Of a stretch of DNA of 64,000 nt, positions 27,351 through 36,620 are shown in pieces. Where the stretch lies: assembly GCF_003254055.1 (NCBI RefSeq), contig NZ_QKZT01000014.1:4570-68569 (forward strand), in the 5' to 3' direction. The position numbers and the translations under genes are program-made. The DNA is from Algoriphagus chordae. Its GTDB lineage: Bacteria > Bacteroidota > Bacteroidia > Cytophagales > Cyclobacteriaceae. The first letter of the stretch is position 1. Each line of letters opens with the position of its first letter. The notes beneath the pieces are model-generated. The model was not told where the DNA came from. It saw only the letters and a program-made list of their open reading frames with translations, and ran no database searches.

Positions 27351-27369
27351 TTTTACAAAACCCTATTTA

Positions 27370-27400
27370 CCGCAAGGCTATTCGTCTTGCGGTTTCTTTT
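27370..27400 (+). terminator. Terminator after the thiolase gene
   Basis: CCGCAAG (27370-27376) and CTTGCGG (27386-27392) form a perfect 7-bp stem followed by TTTCTTTTT. It lies 20 bp after the thiolase stop, which shows that the next gene starts downstream, at 27408. Confidence 0.85.
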
Positions 27401-27407
27401 TATACCC

Positions 27408-28493
27408 ATGAATAAATTCCTTCTTCTTATCTCGTTTAGCTTTCTAGCCAATTCTATCATGGCTCAGGATACTATTCGTACCTATTATGATGAGGAAGAA
27501 ACTCTAGTCAAGGAGTTGTACTTCATGGTAAATGGCAAGGCCAATGGTGAAATCAGAAGATTTGACGAAGAGGGAAATCTAGTTCTAATCGGTCAGTTGC
27601 AAGATGATCAAAGGAATGGGGATTTTGTAGATTTAGATCCTGAAACTGGCGATACGCTAAGGATCATTCCCTTTGTAAACAATGTCAGATCTGGGGTTTC
27701 CAAAAGTTTTTTTCCAAATGGAAGCTTAAAGCAATCCTCTACCTATGTAGATAATCAAATTACTGGCGAGGTGATCACCTATTATGAATCAGGTCAAGTA
27801 TCAGACAAAACCAATTTCCTAGACAATAAGCCTGATGGGCTCAGCGAAACATTTTTTGAGTCTGGAAAGCAAGCTTCCAAAGTACATTTTTCGGAAGGCA
27901 GGTACGATGGGCTTTTCGAAGAATTCACCGAGAATGGGCAAATCCTAGTTTCCGCTAACTATATAAATGGTGAGTTGGACGGAAGAGAAACTCAGTACTT
28001 TGAAGATGGACAAATACTATCGATCATAGATTACTCCAAGGGAGTGTTGGATGGAGTTTACGAACTCAATTATCCTGATGGTTTGCCAGAGCGAAGAGGC
28101 AACTACAAAAAAGGTTATGAAGAAGGTGAAATGATATCCTATCATCCCAATGGAGAAATAAAGGAAAGAGCTATTTTCAAGAAAGGAATCCCTACTGAGC
28201 CCTCAGAGAAATATTATCCTTCTGGGAAACTTAAGCAGAAAATGAGCTTTGATAAATCTGGACAGCCCCTTTTGGAAATAAATTACCACCAAAATGGACA
28301 AGTATATTTCGCAGTAAATTACCTAAACAACGAAGCTCAAGGTGAGGTAAGAATCTATCGGAAAGATGGTTCTTTGGAGGAAATCAGAAGGTTTCAAGAT
28401 GGAGAATTTCATGGGAAACGAGAATATTTTGATGAAAAGGAAACTTTGATCAAAACAGAAACCTACGAAAAGGGTAACAAAATCAATAAATAA
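27408..28493 (+). CDS. Secreted MORN-like (YwqK-type) repeat protein
   Basis: The chosen ATG gives a clean signal peptide ([20 protein letters not shown]); an upstream TTG in the same frame lies inside the thiolase terminator and is rejected. The mature protein of about 340 aa is a run of 22-25-residue repeats of the form [20 protein letters not shown] / [20 protein letters not shown]. This is the MORN_2 pattern found in proteins often labelled YwqK-family antitoxin. Such repeats fold into a long beta ribbon and probably bind other surfaces. No toxin gene is adjacent. Its function is unknown. Confidence 0.82.
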   Translation: MNKFLLLISFSFLANSIMAQDTIRTYYDEEETLVKELYFMVNGKANGEIRRFDEEGNLVLIGQLQDDQRNGDFVDLDPETGDTLRIIPFVNNVRSGVSKSFFPNGSLKQSSTYVDNQITGEVITYYESGQVSDKTNFLDNKPDGLSETFFESGKQASKVHFSEGRYDGLFEEFTENGQILVSANYINGELDGRETQYFEDGQILSIIDYSKGVLDGVYELNYPDGLPERRGNYKKGYEEGEMISYHPNGEIKERAIFKKGIPTEPSEKYYPSGKLKQKMSFDKSGQPLLEINYHQNGQVYFAVNYLNNEAQGEVRIYRKDGSLEEIRRFQDGEFHGKREYFDEKETLIKTETYEKGNKINK

Positions 28494-28552
28494 TAGCATC
28501 AGCTAGAGAGGAAAGGCAAAGCTTTTTCTATTTTTGCCCAAACGATAAAAGG

Positions 28553-29491
28553 ATGAGTAACGCAATCAAAGAAACACATTTTCAATTCCCAGGACAGCAG
28601 GGTTTTTACAAAGGCAAAGTTCGCGATGTCTATATGTTTGACAAAGAATTGGTTGTAGTCGCATCCGATAGGATTTCAGCTTTTGATGTGGTTTTACCTA
28701 AACCTATTCCTTACAAAGGTCAAGTCTTGAATCAGATCGCTGCCAAATTCCTAGCTGCGACTTCTGATATCGTACCCAATTGGGTAACTTCCATTCCTGA
28801 TCCAAACGTGACGATTGGTACTCGCTGCGAGCCTTTCAAAGTGGAAATGGTGATACGCGGATACATGTCTGGCCATGCTGCCAGGGAATATAAGAAAGGA
28901 AAGCGAAGTATATGTGGAGTAGCGATGCCTGAGCATATGCGTGAAAACGATCCTTTCTCAGAGCCTATCATCACTCCTACTACCAAGGCGGATCAAGGTC
29001 ACGACGAGGATATCTCGAGAGAGGAAATCCTGAAGCAAGGAATCGTAACTGAGGCTGACTACTTACAATTAGAAAAATACACCCGAGCACTATTCCAGAG
29101 AGGTCAAGAAATGGCCAATGAGATGGGATTGATCTTGGTGGATACTAAATATGAGTTTGGAAAAGTTGGGGACAAAATCCTCCTGATCGACGAAATTCAC
29201 ACCCCTGATTCTTCTCGTTATTTCTACGCAGATGGCTATGAAGAAAACCAGGCTAAAGGAATTGCACAGAAACAACTTTCCAAGGAATTTGTAAGACAAT
29301 GGTTAATTTCGAATGGTTTTCAGGGCAAGGATGGACAATCTGTGCCTGAAATGACTGACGAAATTGTAGAAAGCATCTCTGATCGCTATATTGAGCTCTT
29401 CGAAAAAATCACGGGAGAAAAATTCCAAAAAGCTAATACAACTGAAATTGAGTCTAGAATCGAGAAAGCGATCCTTTCTCACCTAGGCTAA
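28553..29491 (+). CDS. purC: Phosphoribosylaminoimidazole-succinocarboxamide synthase
   Basis: The 312-aa SAICAR synthetase catalyses the ATP-dependent joining of CAIR and aspartate in purine synthesis. Motifs include the GKVRDVYMF glycine-rich strand, [29 protein letters not shown] and [15 protein letters not shown]. Its length is typical of the longer plant/bacterial-type PurC. A TAnnTTTG-like box (TATTTTTG, 28529-28536) and an AAAAGG ribosome site lie just upstream, although I see no good -33 element. Confidence 0.95.
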   Translation: MSNAIKETHFQFPGQQGFYKGKVRDVYMFDKELVVVASDRISAFDVVLPKPIPYKGQVLNQIAAKFLAATSDIVPNWVTSIPDPNVTIGTRCEPFKVEMVIRGYMSGHAAREYKKGKRSICGVAMPEHMRENDPFSEPIITPTTKADQGHDEDISREEILKQGIVTEADYLQLEKYTRALFQRGQEMANEMGLILVDTKYEFGKVGDKILLIDEIHTPDSSRYFYADGYEENQAKGIAQKQLSKEFVRQWLISNGFQGKDGQSVPEMTDEIVESISDRYIELFEKITGEKFQKANTTEIESRIEKAILSHLG

Positions 29492-29511
29492 AAGACCAAC
29501 TTAATAACAAT

Positions 29512-29901
29512 ATGAAATATTCAATTGATAAAAAAGAACAGTACGTCATCTTCACCCCACAGGAAGAGAAATTGGATTCATTACTTGCACCAGTATTAAA
29601 ATCTGAATTATTGACGATTCATGCTGAAGGCTTCGAAAATCTAGTTTTGGACATGAGCGAAGTGAAATATGTAGATTCATCAGGACTTAGCGCATTGCTA
29701 GTTGGTGATCGTGAATTCGGTAAAAATGGAGGAGTATTCATTATCTCTGGCGTTCAAGACCACGTGATGAAACTATTGAAAATCTCCATGCTGGACAAGA
29801 AACTGAACTTGGTAAGCTCTCTAGAGGAGGCCAGTGAAGCCATCTTCATGCATGCTATCGAAAGCGGAGCAGAAGAAGAAGAAGAAGAGGAGGAAGGTTG
29901 A
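29512..29901 (+). CDS. STAS-domain protein (anti-sigma factor antagonist type)
   Basis: The 129-aa protein is a single STAS domain. The segment LVLDMSEVKYVDSSGLSALLVGDREF contains the conserved DSSG loop whose Ser is the usual phosphorylation site, and a run of acidic residues (EEEEEEEE) ends the protein. Such proteins bind anti-sigma kinases or act in signalling; the partner kinase is not in the window. The stop overlaps the start of the RNase Z gene (TTGA), so the two are translated together. Confidence 0.88.
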   Translation: MKYSIDKKEQYVIFTPQEEKLDSLLAPVLKSELLTIHAEGFENLVLDMSEVKYVDSSGLSALLVGDREFGKNGGVFIISGVQDHVMKLLKISMLDKKLNLVSSLEEASEAIFMHAIESGAEEEEEEEEG

Positions 29902-30815
29902 TACCGGACTTTGAAGTCACCATATTAGGAAACACATCTTCCATCCCAGTGCATGGAAGACATCATACTGCCCAAGTCGTTAGATTTGGGCAGGATTTTT
30001 TACTGATAGATTGTGGTGAAGCCATGCAGTTGCAGGCACGTGCTTTCAAAATCAAAGTCTCCAAGATCTCCAATATTTTCATTTCGCACCTTCACGGAGA
30101 CCATTATTATGGTTTGATTGGTTTGCTCTCCAGCTACAGTTTAGGAAAGCGCACTACCCCACTAACCATTTTTGGCCCAAAGGGACTGGACGAAATCATC
30201 ACAACTAATTTCAGATATAGCAATACTAAATTGCCTTATCCTCTGAATTTTGTTGAAACCCATGATGACGGCTTGAATCTTCTTCTAGACAACCCCAGAT
30301 ATGAAGTGTATTCTTTCCCATTGAAACATCGCTTGCCTACAACTGGCTTTCTGATTAAAGAAAAGCATGGCCTACGAAGTATGATCAAGGAAAAATTGCA
30401 GCAAAATGAAGTGCCTTTAGCTGCTATTCAATCTTTGCGTCAGGGGATGGACTACAAAGATGATACTGGGAAACTATACAAAGTGAAAGCTTACACGCAC
30501 CCTTTACCTCCCCTTCGCTCCTACGCCTATTGCTCAGACACGATCTATAATCCAAACTTGAAGCAGTTCATTAAAAATGCAGATCTACTCTATCATGAAT
30601 CCACTTTTATGGACGATAATTTGGAGCGAGCGGCTGCCACATTTCACAGCACTGCAAAGCAGGCTGCAGAAATAGCAAAAATGAGTCAGGTGAAAAAACT
30701 ACTACTTGGCCATTTCTCCTCACGCTATATAAATCTAGAACCTTTATTAGAGGAGGCTAAAACAATTTTTGACAACTCTATATTAAGTGAGGAAGGCTCA
30801 ACTTATGCAATATGA
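29898..30815 (+). CDS. rnz: Ribonuclease Z
   Basis: The 305-aa metallo-beta-lactamase-fold nuclease processes tRNA 3' ends. Motif II is FISHLHGDHYYGLIGLL and the later metal ligands are in YCSDT, HESTF and LLLGHFSSRY. The likely start is a TTG that overlaps the STAS stop by 4 nt; no better in-frame ATG exists before the first conserved strand (FEVTILGNTSSIP). None of the tRNA genes in this window encodes CCA, so their 3' ends need this kind of processing plus CCA addition. Confidence 0.93.
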   Translation: MIPDFEVTILGNTSSIPVHGRHHTAQVVRFGQDFLLIDCGEAMQLQARAFKIKVSKISNIFISHLHGDHYYGLIGLLSSYSLGKRTTPLTIFGPKGLDEIITTNFRYSNTKLPYPLNFVETHDDGLNLLLDNPRYEVYSFPLKHRLPTTGFLIKEKHGLRSMIKEKLQQNEVPLAAIQSLRQGMDYKDDTGKLYKVKAYTHPLPPLRSYAYCSDTIYNPNLKQFIKNADLLYHESTFMDDNLERAAATFHSTAKQAAEIAKMSQVKKLLLGHFSSRYINLEPLLEEAKTIFDNSILSEEGSTYAI

Positions 30816-31603
30816 ACAAGTCTCAAAACTCCCGAAAGACTAACCTTTTTATTATCCTAGGAAGCATCTTCCTTACTAATGCGATATTGGCAGAAATCAT
30901 CGGAGTGAAGATATTCTCAGCTGAGAAAACATTGGGATTTGATCCTGTTAACTGGACTTTTTTCGGAGAGTATTTATTGGACTTCAACCTAACAGCTGGG
31001 GCTGTGATCTGGCCAGTGGTCTTTATCACCACAGATATTATCAATGAGTATTTTGGGAAGAAAGGAGTTAAGAAAATGTCCTTTCTAACCGCCGGGCTAA
31101 TTGCCTATGCATTTATTATCATCAGTGTAGTGACCGCTTTGACTCCAGCAGATTTCTGGCTGGATGTAAACGCCACGACTCCTGATGGAGAAAGCTTTAA
31201 TATCAGTTATGCTTTCAATACAATTTTCCGTCAAGGACTGGGCATCATCATTGGCTCACTCACGGCATTTCTGATCGGTCAGTTGATAGATGTCTATGTA
31301 TTTCAAAAACTACGAGCTGTAACGGGCGAAAACAAAATCTGGTTGAGAGCTACTGGCTCTACGCTAGTCTCTCAGTTTATTGACTCTTTTGTAGTCTTGG
31401 GAATCGCTTTTTACGTGTTTGGAAACTGGAGTATCAGTCAAATCATTGCGGTAGGAATTATGAATTACATCTATAAAATGACCGTTGCGATAGCTCTTAC
31501 TCCATTGCTTTACCTAGCTCATGGAATAATTGACCGATACCTGGGCAAGGAACTAGCTGAGAAAATGATAGAGGAAGCAAGTGAGAATAAATCGTTTTTG
31601 TGA
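30812..31603 (+). CDS. yhhQ: Queuosine precursor transporter (YhhQ/VUT family)
   Basis: The 263-aa membrane protein has about six hydrophobic helices and the family motifs ILAEIIGVKIF, WPVVFITTDIINEYFGKKGVKK and STLVSQFIDSFVVLGIAF. YhhQ proteins import queuosine precursors such as preQ0/preQ1 for tRNA modification. The gene overlaps rnz by 4 nt (ATGA). The STAS-rnz-yhhQ run therefore couples two tRNA-maturation functions to a signalling protein. Confidence 0.9.
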   Translation: MNKSQNSRKTNLFIILGSIFLTNAILAEIIGVKIFSAEKTLGFDPVNWTFFGEYLLDFNLTAGAVIWPVVFITTDIINEYFGKKGVKKMSFLTAGLIAYAFIIISVVTALTPADFWLDVNATTPDGESFNISYAFNTIFRQGLGIIIGSLTAFLIGQLIDVYVFQKLRAVTGENKIWLRATGSTLVSQFIDSFVVLGIAFYVFGNWSISQIIAVGIMNYIYKMTVAIALTPLLYLAHGIIDRYLGKELAEKMIEEASENKSFL

Positions 31604-32241
31604 TAGGATTAGAGACTGGAAGATATGATTGTCCACTTTAAAGCGATTTAAAACGTCACCGCATAAGCTTATTTAGCGTGACTTCTTTTGATGTGAAATT
31701 TGATTTTTTTTCAGGCTAAGGCGACTAGCGTTTGAAAGGCTCCGAAGGAGCATAACAATTCATAACCCTCTACGAAGTGCAGGGTATCTAAATTCATTAC
31801 AAATTATAGAGCCCTGAAAGGGTGAGACTTGATACAGTTCCACTCCTTCGGAGTTTTATTTTCTAAAGTTTATTTTTGCCCCCGGCTCTGCCGAGGGTTA
31901 TGAATTGTTTCAATCCTTCGGATTTTTTTGAAGGTGGAGAATAGTATTTATCAACGATGAAAATAAATTGTATACTCATATAAATGTTAATAGTCCTATT
32001 GAAAAATATTATTATCCATACTAGATGTCTGTTGGTATATTTCCATTGGTTCCTTCAGTGGATGTCTGAAGACGGTGACAGATCTACTCTATACGCATGA
32101 TGTCATCAATTCCATAGTGCATTTATTACTTTTCTTCACAAATTATTCTTCTTTAGAAACAGCTTTATCATACACTAACCAAATAAATTTCTCCCAAAAC
32201 CATCTTTTTTTAAGGATTATTCTAAATACTTTCGAATACTG
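31604..32241. repeat. Intergenic region with a MITE-like inverted-repeat element (31754-31909)
   Basis: This long spacer has no supported gene. It contains a 156-bp element with perfect 17-bp terminal inverted repeats (AACAATTCATAACCCTC at 31754-31770 and its complement at 31893-31909). Nested hairpins lie in and around it: GGCTCCGAAGGAGC before it, ACTCCTTCGGAGT and GCCCTGAAAGGG inside it, and ATCCTTCGGAT after it. The element carries no open reading frame. About 330 bp of AT-rich sequence follow, with no clear feature until the helicase promoter. Confidence 0.75.
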
Positions 32242-32273
32242 TTTGGTATTCCAAATTATTAATCATACTTTTG
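32242..32273 (+). promoter_or_regulatory. Bacteroidota-type promoter of the DEAD-box helicase gene
   Basis: TTTG (32242-32245) and TACTTTTG (32266-32273) match the -33 TTTG and -7 TAnnTTTG elements of the primary sigma factor of Bacteroidota with a 20-bp spacer. Transcription would start near 32280, leaving a 5' leader of about 98 nt before the start codon. Confidence 0.7.
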
Positions 32274-32378
32274 CACCCGTCAATAAGACATAGAACAATT
32301 TTTCATGCCGTGAATTCCTTACTGTCGCTTGTCGGGATATTTATTAGGACCGAATGGCAGGGAAATTAAGGAAACATC

Positions 32379-34157
32379 ATGGATCAAACACTCAAGTTTA
32401 CAGACTTGGGAATTTCTGCGGAAATTCTTAAGTCAGTGGAAGAGATGGGCTATACCCAACCTTCCCCAATTCAAACACAATCAATCCCTTTTATCCTACA
32501 AGGAAGAGATGTCATCGGACAGGCTCAGACTGGTACAGGTAAGACAGCGGCTTTTGCTATTCCAATTATCGACTTAGTCGATCCGGATTTCAACAAGCCA
32601 CAAGCAATCATTCTTTGCCCTACTCGTGAACTTGCTGTTCAGGTAGAAGGTGAAATTCAGAAACTTGCTAGATATCACAGATCAATCAATTCTGTTGCTA
32701 TTTACGGTGGAGAATCAATCGATCGTCAGATCAGAGTTCTTCGTAAAGGCGTTCAGATCGTAGTAGGTACTCCAGGTCGTGTACAAGATCACATCAATCG
32801 TGGCACCTTGAAGCTAGATTCAGTTGGCATCCTAGTTTTGGATGAGGCTGATGAAATGCTTGACATGGGCTTCAGAGATGATATCGAGGCTATCCTTCAG
32901 GAGATGCCAGAAGAAAGACAAACTGTTTTCTTCTCAGCGACTATGGCCAAGCCTATCATGGACTTGACTAGAAAATATCAGACTAATCCTGAGATTGTTA
33001 AAATCGCTAAGAAGGAATTGACTGTTTCTAATATCGAACAAACATTCTACGAGGTAAGAAATCCATTGAAATTGGAATTGATGGCTCGTCTGATGAACGT
33101 TCATGATATCAAACTAAGCGTGGTATTCTGTAATACCAAGAGAATGGTAGATGAGGTTACTGAAGGCTTGATAGCAAGAGGAATTGCAGCTGATGCGCTT
33201 CATGGAGATCTTTCTCAAGCTCAGCGTGACAAAGTAATGGGCAAGTTCCGTAAGGGACATTGCAAAGTATTAGTTGCTACAGACGTGGCAGCAAGAGGAA
33301 TTGACGTGGACAATGTAGAGGCTGTATTCAACTACGACCTTCCATTGGACGAAGAATATTACGTACACAGAATCGGACGTACCGGCCGTGCAGGTAAAAG
33401 CGGAAAAGCAATCAACTTCGTAACAGGTAGAAGAGATAGCTTCAAGATGAGGGATTTGGAAAGATACACCAAGGCTACTATCACGAAGATGTCCCCTCCT
33501 TCTGCAGCTGAATTGATTGAGTTGAAAAAAGCTCAATTCGTAAAAAGCGTAACTGAGCAAGTAGAGAAAGAAGAAGATAATCAACTCTTCGAAGCAACTA
33601 TCGGACAGATGCTTGCTGAAGGTCTTACACTTGATCAAGTGGCTGTAGGTCTAATCAAAATCGTAATGGGCGACTCAGTGAAAGAAATGAGCGAGCAGAA
33701 CTTTGGTTTGGATTCTTATGGTGGAGACAGAAGAAGAGAAGGTGGACGTGACGGCGGAAGAGGCGAACGTGGTGGAAGATATGAAAGAGGCGAGCGCGGC
33801 GATAGAGGCGGAAGAAACGAAAGAGGCGGAGAAAGAGGCGGCGAGCGTAGAAGAGAGTTTGGTAACCGTGAAGGTGGCTCTAGAGATGGCGGAAAAAGAC
33901 CAGAAAGAGTTCGTGAAGCGAATATGACTCGTCTATTCTTGAATCTTGGTAAAAAAGACAGAATTCGTCCAAATGATATCGTAGGTGCGATTGCAGGTGA
34001 AACTGGCGTACCAGGACGTAGCATCGGTGGAATTGATATCTATGACAACTTCTCCTTCGTGGATGTTCCTTCAAAAGACGCTGATCAGGTGATCAATGGC
34101 ATGAAGAACAACACCATCAAAGGCAAGTCTGTCAGCATGGAAGTATCGAAAGGTTAA
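32379..34157 (+). CDS. DEAD-box ATP-dependent RNA helicase (DeaD/CsdA-like)
   Basis: The 592-aa helicase has a Q motif (FTDLGISAEILKSVEEMGYTQPSPIQ), Walker A AQTGTGKTAA, PTRELAVQ, the DEAD box VLDEADEMLDMG, SAT, and the second RecA domain with ARGIDVDNVEAVFNYD and HRIGRTGRAG. A flexible Gly/Arg/Glu-rich tail (about 448-515, mostly RGG/ERG repeats) is followed by a DbpA/CsdA-type RNA-binding domain (about 520-592). It unwinds RNA during ribosome assembly or at low temperature. A recognisable promoter with a long leader suggests post-transcriptional control, as in many cold-shock helicases (inference). Confidence 0.93.
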   Translation: MDQTLKFTDLGISAEILKSVEEMGYTQPSPIQTQSIPFILQGRDVIGQAQTGTGKTAAFAIPIIDLVDPDFNKPQAIILCPTRELAVQVEGEIQKLARYHRSINSVAIYGGESIDRQIRVLRKGVQIVVGTPGRVQDHINRGTLKLDSVGILVLDEADEMLDMGFRDDIEAILQEMPEERQTVFFSATMAKPIMDLTRKYQTNPEIVKIAKKELTVSNIEQTFYEVRNPLKLELMARLMNVHDIKLSVVFCNTKRMVDEVTEGLIARGIAADALHGDLSQAQRDKVMGKFRKGHCKVLVATDVAARGIDVDNVEAVFNYDLPLDEEYYVHRIGRTGRAGKSGKAINFVTGRRDSFKMRDLERYTKATITKMSPPSAAELIELKKAQFVKSVTEQVEKEEDNQLFEATIGQMLAEGLTLDQVAVGLIKIVMGDSVKEMSEQNFGLDSYGGDRRREGGRDGGRGERGGRYERGERGDRGGRNERGGERGGERRREFGNREGGSRDGGKRPERVREANMTRLFLNLGKKDRIRPNDIVGAIAGETGVPGRSIGGIDIYDNFSFVDVPSKDADQVINGMKNNTIKGKSVSMEVSKG

Positions 34158-34179
34158 GGTTAAAAGGTTTATATTGTTT

Positions 34180-34215
34180 AAAGCACATTTCTTCATTGAA
34201 ATGTGCTTTTTTTGT
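34180..34215 (+). terminator. Terminator of the helicase gene
   Basis: AAGCACATTTC (34181-34191) and GAAATGTGCTT (34198-34208) form a perfect 11-bp stem followed by a run of T. It lies 23 bp after the stop codon. Confidence 0.9.
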
Positions 34216-34233
34216 GTCTAAGAAAATTTACTT

Positions 34234-34938
34234 ATGCAGCTCTTTTTTCAAGAAAACATATCTCCACCGCTTATTACACTGGAACCTGATGAATCTAAGC
34301 ATCTCTGCAGGGTGCTTCGCAAAAAACAGGGAGATCAGGTATTTGTAACAAATGGAGAAGGGACTTTATTTGAATGCCAGATAGTAGAAGCCAATCCTAA
34401 AAAGACCAGTCTAAAAGTCATGCATACCACCAAGGTGGAAGAAGAGGATTTTCACATTCACTTAGCCATAGCCCCTACCAAAAGTCCTGATCGCATGGAG
34501 TGGATGGTAGAAAAGATCACTGAAATCGGATTCCATGAACTTACGCTTATGATGACTATGAATTCTGAAAGAAGCTACCTCAAAACTGATCGCTTGCAGA
34601 AAAAAATTATTTCTGCCTGCAAGCAAAGCTTGAAATACAGAATTCCCAGCCTCGATCCCATTTCCAACCTAGATGAGATTCTAGAATCGAAAGAGTTTGA
34701 AGAGTATCAGAAATTCATTGCTTACGTAGATGATAAGCATGATCATCACTTGTTTGACCGTGCAGAAGCAAAGGGTAAATACCTGGTTTTAATTGGCCCA
34801 GAGGGGGATTTTGACCCAATAGAAATACAGAAAGCATTTGATGCAGGATTTAAGCCAGTATCTCTAGGCAAGGCAAGACTTCGAACTGAAACGGCTGGAT
34901 TGGCCGCAGTTCAGATGTTACAAACACTAAATCGCTAA
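34234..34938 (+). CDS. rsmE: 16S rRNA (uracil1498-N3)-methyltransferase
   Basis: The 234-aa SPOUT methyltransferase has an N-terminal PUA-like domain (LEPDESKHLCRVLRKKQGDQVFV) and the C-terminal knotted domain with LVLIGPEGDFDPIEI and LGKARLRTETAGLAAVQML. It methylates U1498 of 16S rRNA using SAM. It comes directly after the helicase terminator. The spacer after it (34939-35134) holds nothing that I can name. Confidence 0.94.
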   Translation: MQLFFQENISPPLITLEPDESKHLCRVLRKKQGDQVFVTNGEGTLFECQIVEANPKKTSLKVMHTTKVEEEDFHIHLAIAPTKSPDRMEWMVEKITEIGFHELTLMMTMNSERSYLKTDRLQKKIISACKQSLKYRIPSLDPISNLDEILESKEFEEYQKFIAYVDDKHDHHLFDRAEAKGKYLVLIGPEGDFDPIEIQKAFDAGFKPVSLGKARLRTETAGLAAVQMLQTLNR

Positions 34939-35134
34939 AAAAATCGTTTTTAATCGTAGTGAGTTAAAGTTCTTATTGAAGAAATAGAGTCAGCCTAGCA
35001 GGCCTATTAGGCATAGGAATTACGCTAGAATGTTTAAAAATCATACGAGATTCCATGTCCCAAATAAAAATCAAATTTTAAACGTATGAAACTATAGCTT
35101 TTTCCTTAATTTAGAGTCAAAGACAATTTTTACC

Positions 35135-35488
35135 GTGCCATACAAAGAGCGAGAAATAGAAAAGAAGTATCATTCCATAGGGGAAGTAGCGCAAATGTTC
35201 AAAGTTGCGCCTTCACTGATTAGGTATTGGGAAGGTGAGTTTGATATCATTCGTCCTAAGAAGGACAGAAAAGGCAATCGTCGCTATACCAAAATTGATA
35301 TCCAGAAGATCAAGTACATCTATCACCTGGTAAAAGAAAAAGGATACACGCTTCAAGGAGCCCAAGACGTAATCAAATCCGGCAAAGAAAAAGGATTTGA
35401 TAAGGTGCAAGCGGTGCAAAGGCTTCAGGAAATCAAAGATTTTTTAATAAATATCCGGGACGAATTCAATGCAAAATCAGGCTCATGA
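35135..35488 (+). CDS. MerR-family transcriptional regulator
   Basis: The 117-aa protein begins at a GTG. It is a MerR-type winged helix (YHSIGEVAQMFKVAPSLIRYWEGEFDIIRPKKDRKGNRRYTKIDIQKIKYIYHLVKEKGYTL), without the long dimerisation coil and effector domain of classic MerR proteins. Only a short C-terminal helix follows (KVQAVQRLQEIKDFLINIRDEF). It overlaps dprA by 20 nt and is therefore co-expressed with it. Its target genes are unknown. Confidence 0.9.
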   Translation: MPYKEREIEKKYHSIGEVAQMFKVAPSLIRYWEGEFDIIRPKKDRKGNRRYTKIDIQKIKYIYHLVKEKGYTLQGAQDVIKSGKEKGFDKVQAVQRLQEIKDFLINIRDEFNAKSGS

Positions 35489-36587
35489 CGATTTACGATA
35501 TCTGCTAGCATTATCCCTAGCTCCTAAAATCGGGCCAGGAGTATTCAAAGCAATTATAGCCTATTCAGGTTCAGCCGCACATTTTTTCAAACTCCCAAAA
35601 GGGAAAGTAGCCAAGACTCCGAAAGTTGGAGCAAAACTATTAGAACTTAGAAATCAAGAAAATGAACTGCTTCGCAAAGCTGATGAGCTAATCAGCGAAT
35701 GCGAAAAAAAACATTTTCAAATCCTCACTGCACTTCATCCTGATTTCCCACAGCGCTTCAAAATGCAAGAAGATAGCCCTGTGGTGATCTTTGCTCAAGG
35801 AAATACCAATCTCAACTTTGATCGAACTGTAGGCATTGTGGGCACCCGAAATGCCACCAGCTATGGCAAATCTGCCACCAGAAAAATCATTGAGGATTTG
35901 GCGATCTACCAACCTGCCATCATCTCAGGACTAGCATATGGGATCGATATCGAAGCGCATCGTGCAGCGCTTGCGGTAGGCTTACCCACTATCGCCGTGT
36001 TAGGCTCTCCTATAGGCCATATTTACCCAGCAGTTCATCGGAAAACAGCCGAAGCAATCATGGAGACGGGAGCATTAATTAGCGAATACGCACCAGGCAG
36101 CACGATGGTACCTGGGAATTTTCCTGCTAGAAATCGAATTATCGCCAGCCTATCGGATGCATTGATTGTAGTGGAAGCCGCGGAAAAAGGAGGAGCTTTG
36201 ATCACCGCTGAGATCGCCTACAGTTACGACAAAGATGTCTTTGCTGTGCCTGGAAATCTGCAATCACAGTATAGCGAAGGTTGCAATTTCCTCATCAAGA
36301 AAATGAAAGCCAATATCTATACTGGACCAAATGATGTGGCAGAAGCACTTTTCTGGAGCAAACCAGGAGAAGTAATGACTCAAAAGCCCCAACTTGATTT
36401 CACCAATCGGGATGAAGAGGAACAAGCCATCCTTAGCCTGTTACAACAAAAGGGCGAAATAGAAATTGACTCCCTAAGCATTGCTACAGAAATCCCTCTT
36501 GGTCTTTTATCCTCCAAACTACTCGCATTGGAATTTGAGGGAATAGTAAAGTCCTTACCTGGTAAAAAATATAGATTGTTGATTTAG
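35469..36587 (+). CDS. dprA: DNA-processing protein DprA
   Basis: The 372-aa protein has an N-terminal helix-hairpin-like region and the Rossmann-like DprA domain: VGIVGTRNATSYGKSATRK, ISGLAYGIDIEAHRAALA, TIAVLGSPIGHIYP and GNFPARNRIIASLSDALIVVEAAEKGGALITAEIA. A C-terminal winged-helix region ends KSLPGKKYRLLI. DprA protects incoming single-stranded DNA and loads RecA during natural transformation. It is coupled to the MerR-like gene. No other competence gene lies in the window. Confidence 0.94.
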   Translation: MQNQAHDDLRYLLALSLAPKIGPGVFKAIIAYSGSAAHFFKLPKGKVAKTPKVGAKLLELRNQENELLRKADELISECEKKHFQILTALHPDFPQRFKMQEDSPVVIFAQGNTNLNFDRTVGIVGTRNATSYGKSATRKIIEDLAIYQPAIISGLAYGIDIEAHRAALAVGLPTIAVLGSPIGHIYPAVHRKTAEAIMETGALISEYAPGSTMVPGNFPARNRIIASLSDALIVVEAAEKGGALITAEIAYSYDKDVFAVPGNLQSQYSEGCNFLIKKMKANIYTGPNDVAEALFWSKPGEVMTQKPQLDFTNRDEEEQAILSLLQQKGEIEIDSLSIATEIPLGLLSSKLLALEFEGIVKSLPGKKYRLLI

Positions 36588-36620
36588 TAGGACTTTCTCC
36601 ATCCTGAATTGTTTTGTAAC

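Noticed and set aside
27408-28493. Antitoxin of a toxin-antitoxin system (YwqK label)
   Set aside because: The protein has a signal peptide and MORN-like repeats, and no toxin gene is adjacent, so the label would mislead.
33716-34024. Proline-rich frame opposite the helicase tail
   Set aside because: It is the shadow of the RGG/ERG repeats.
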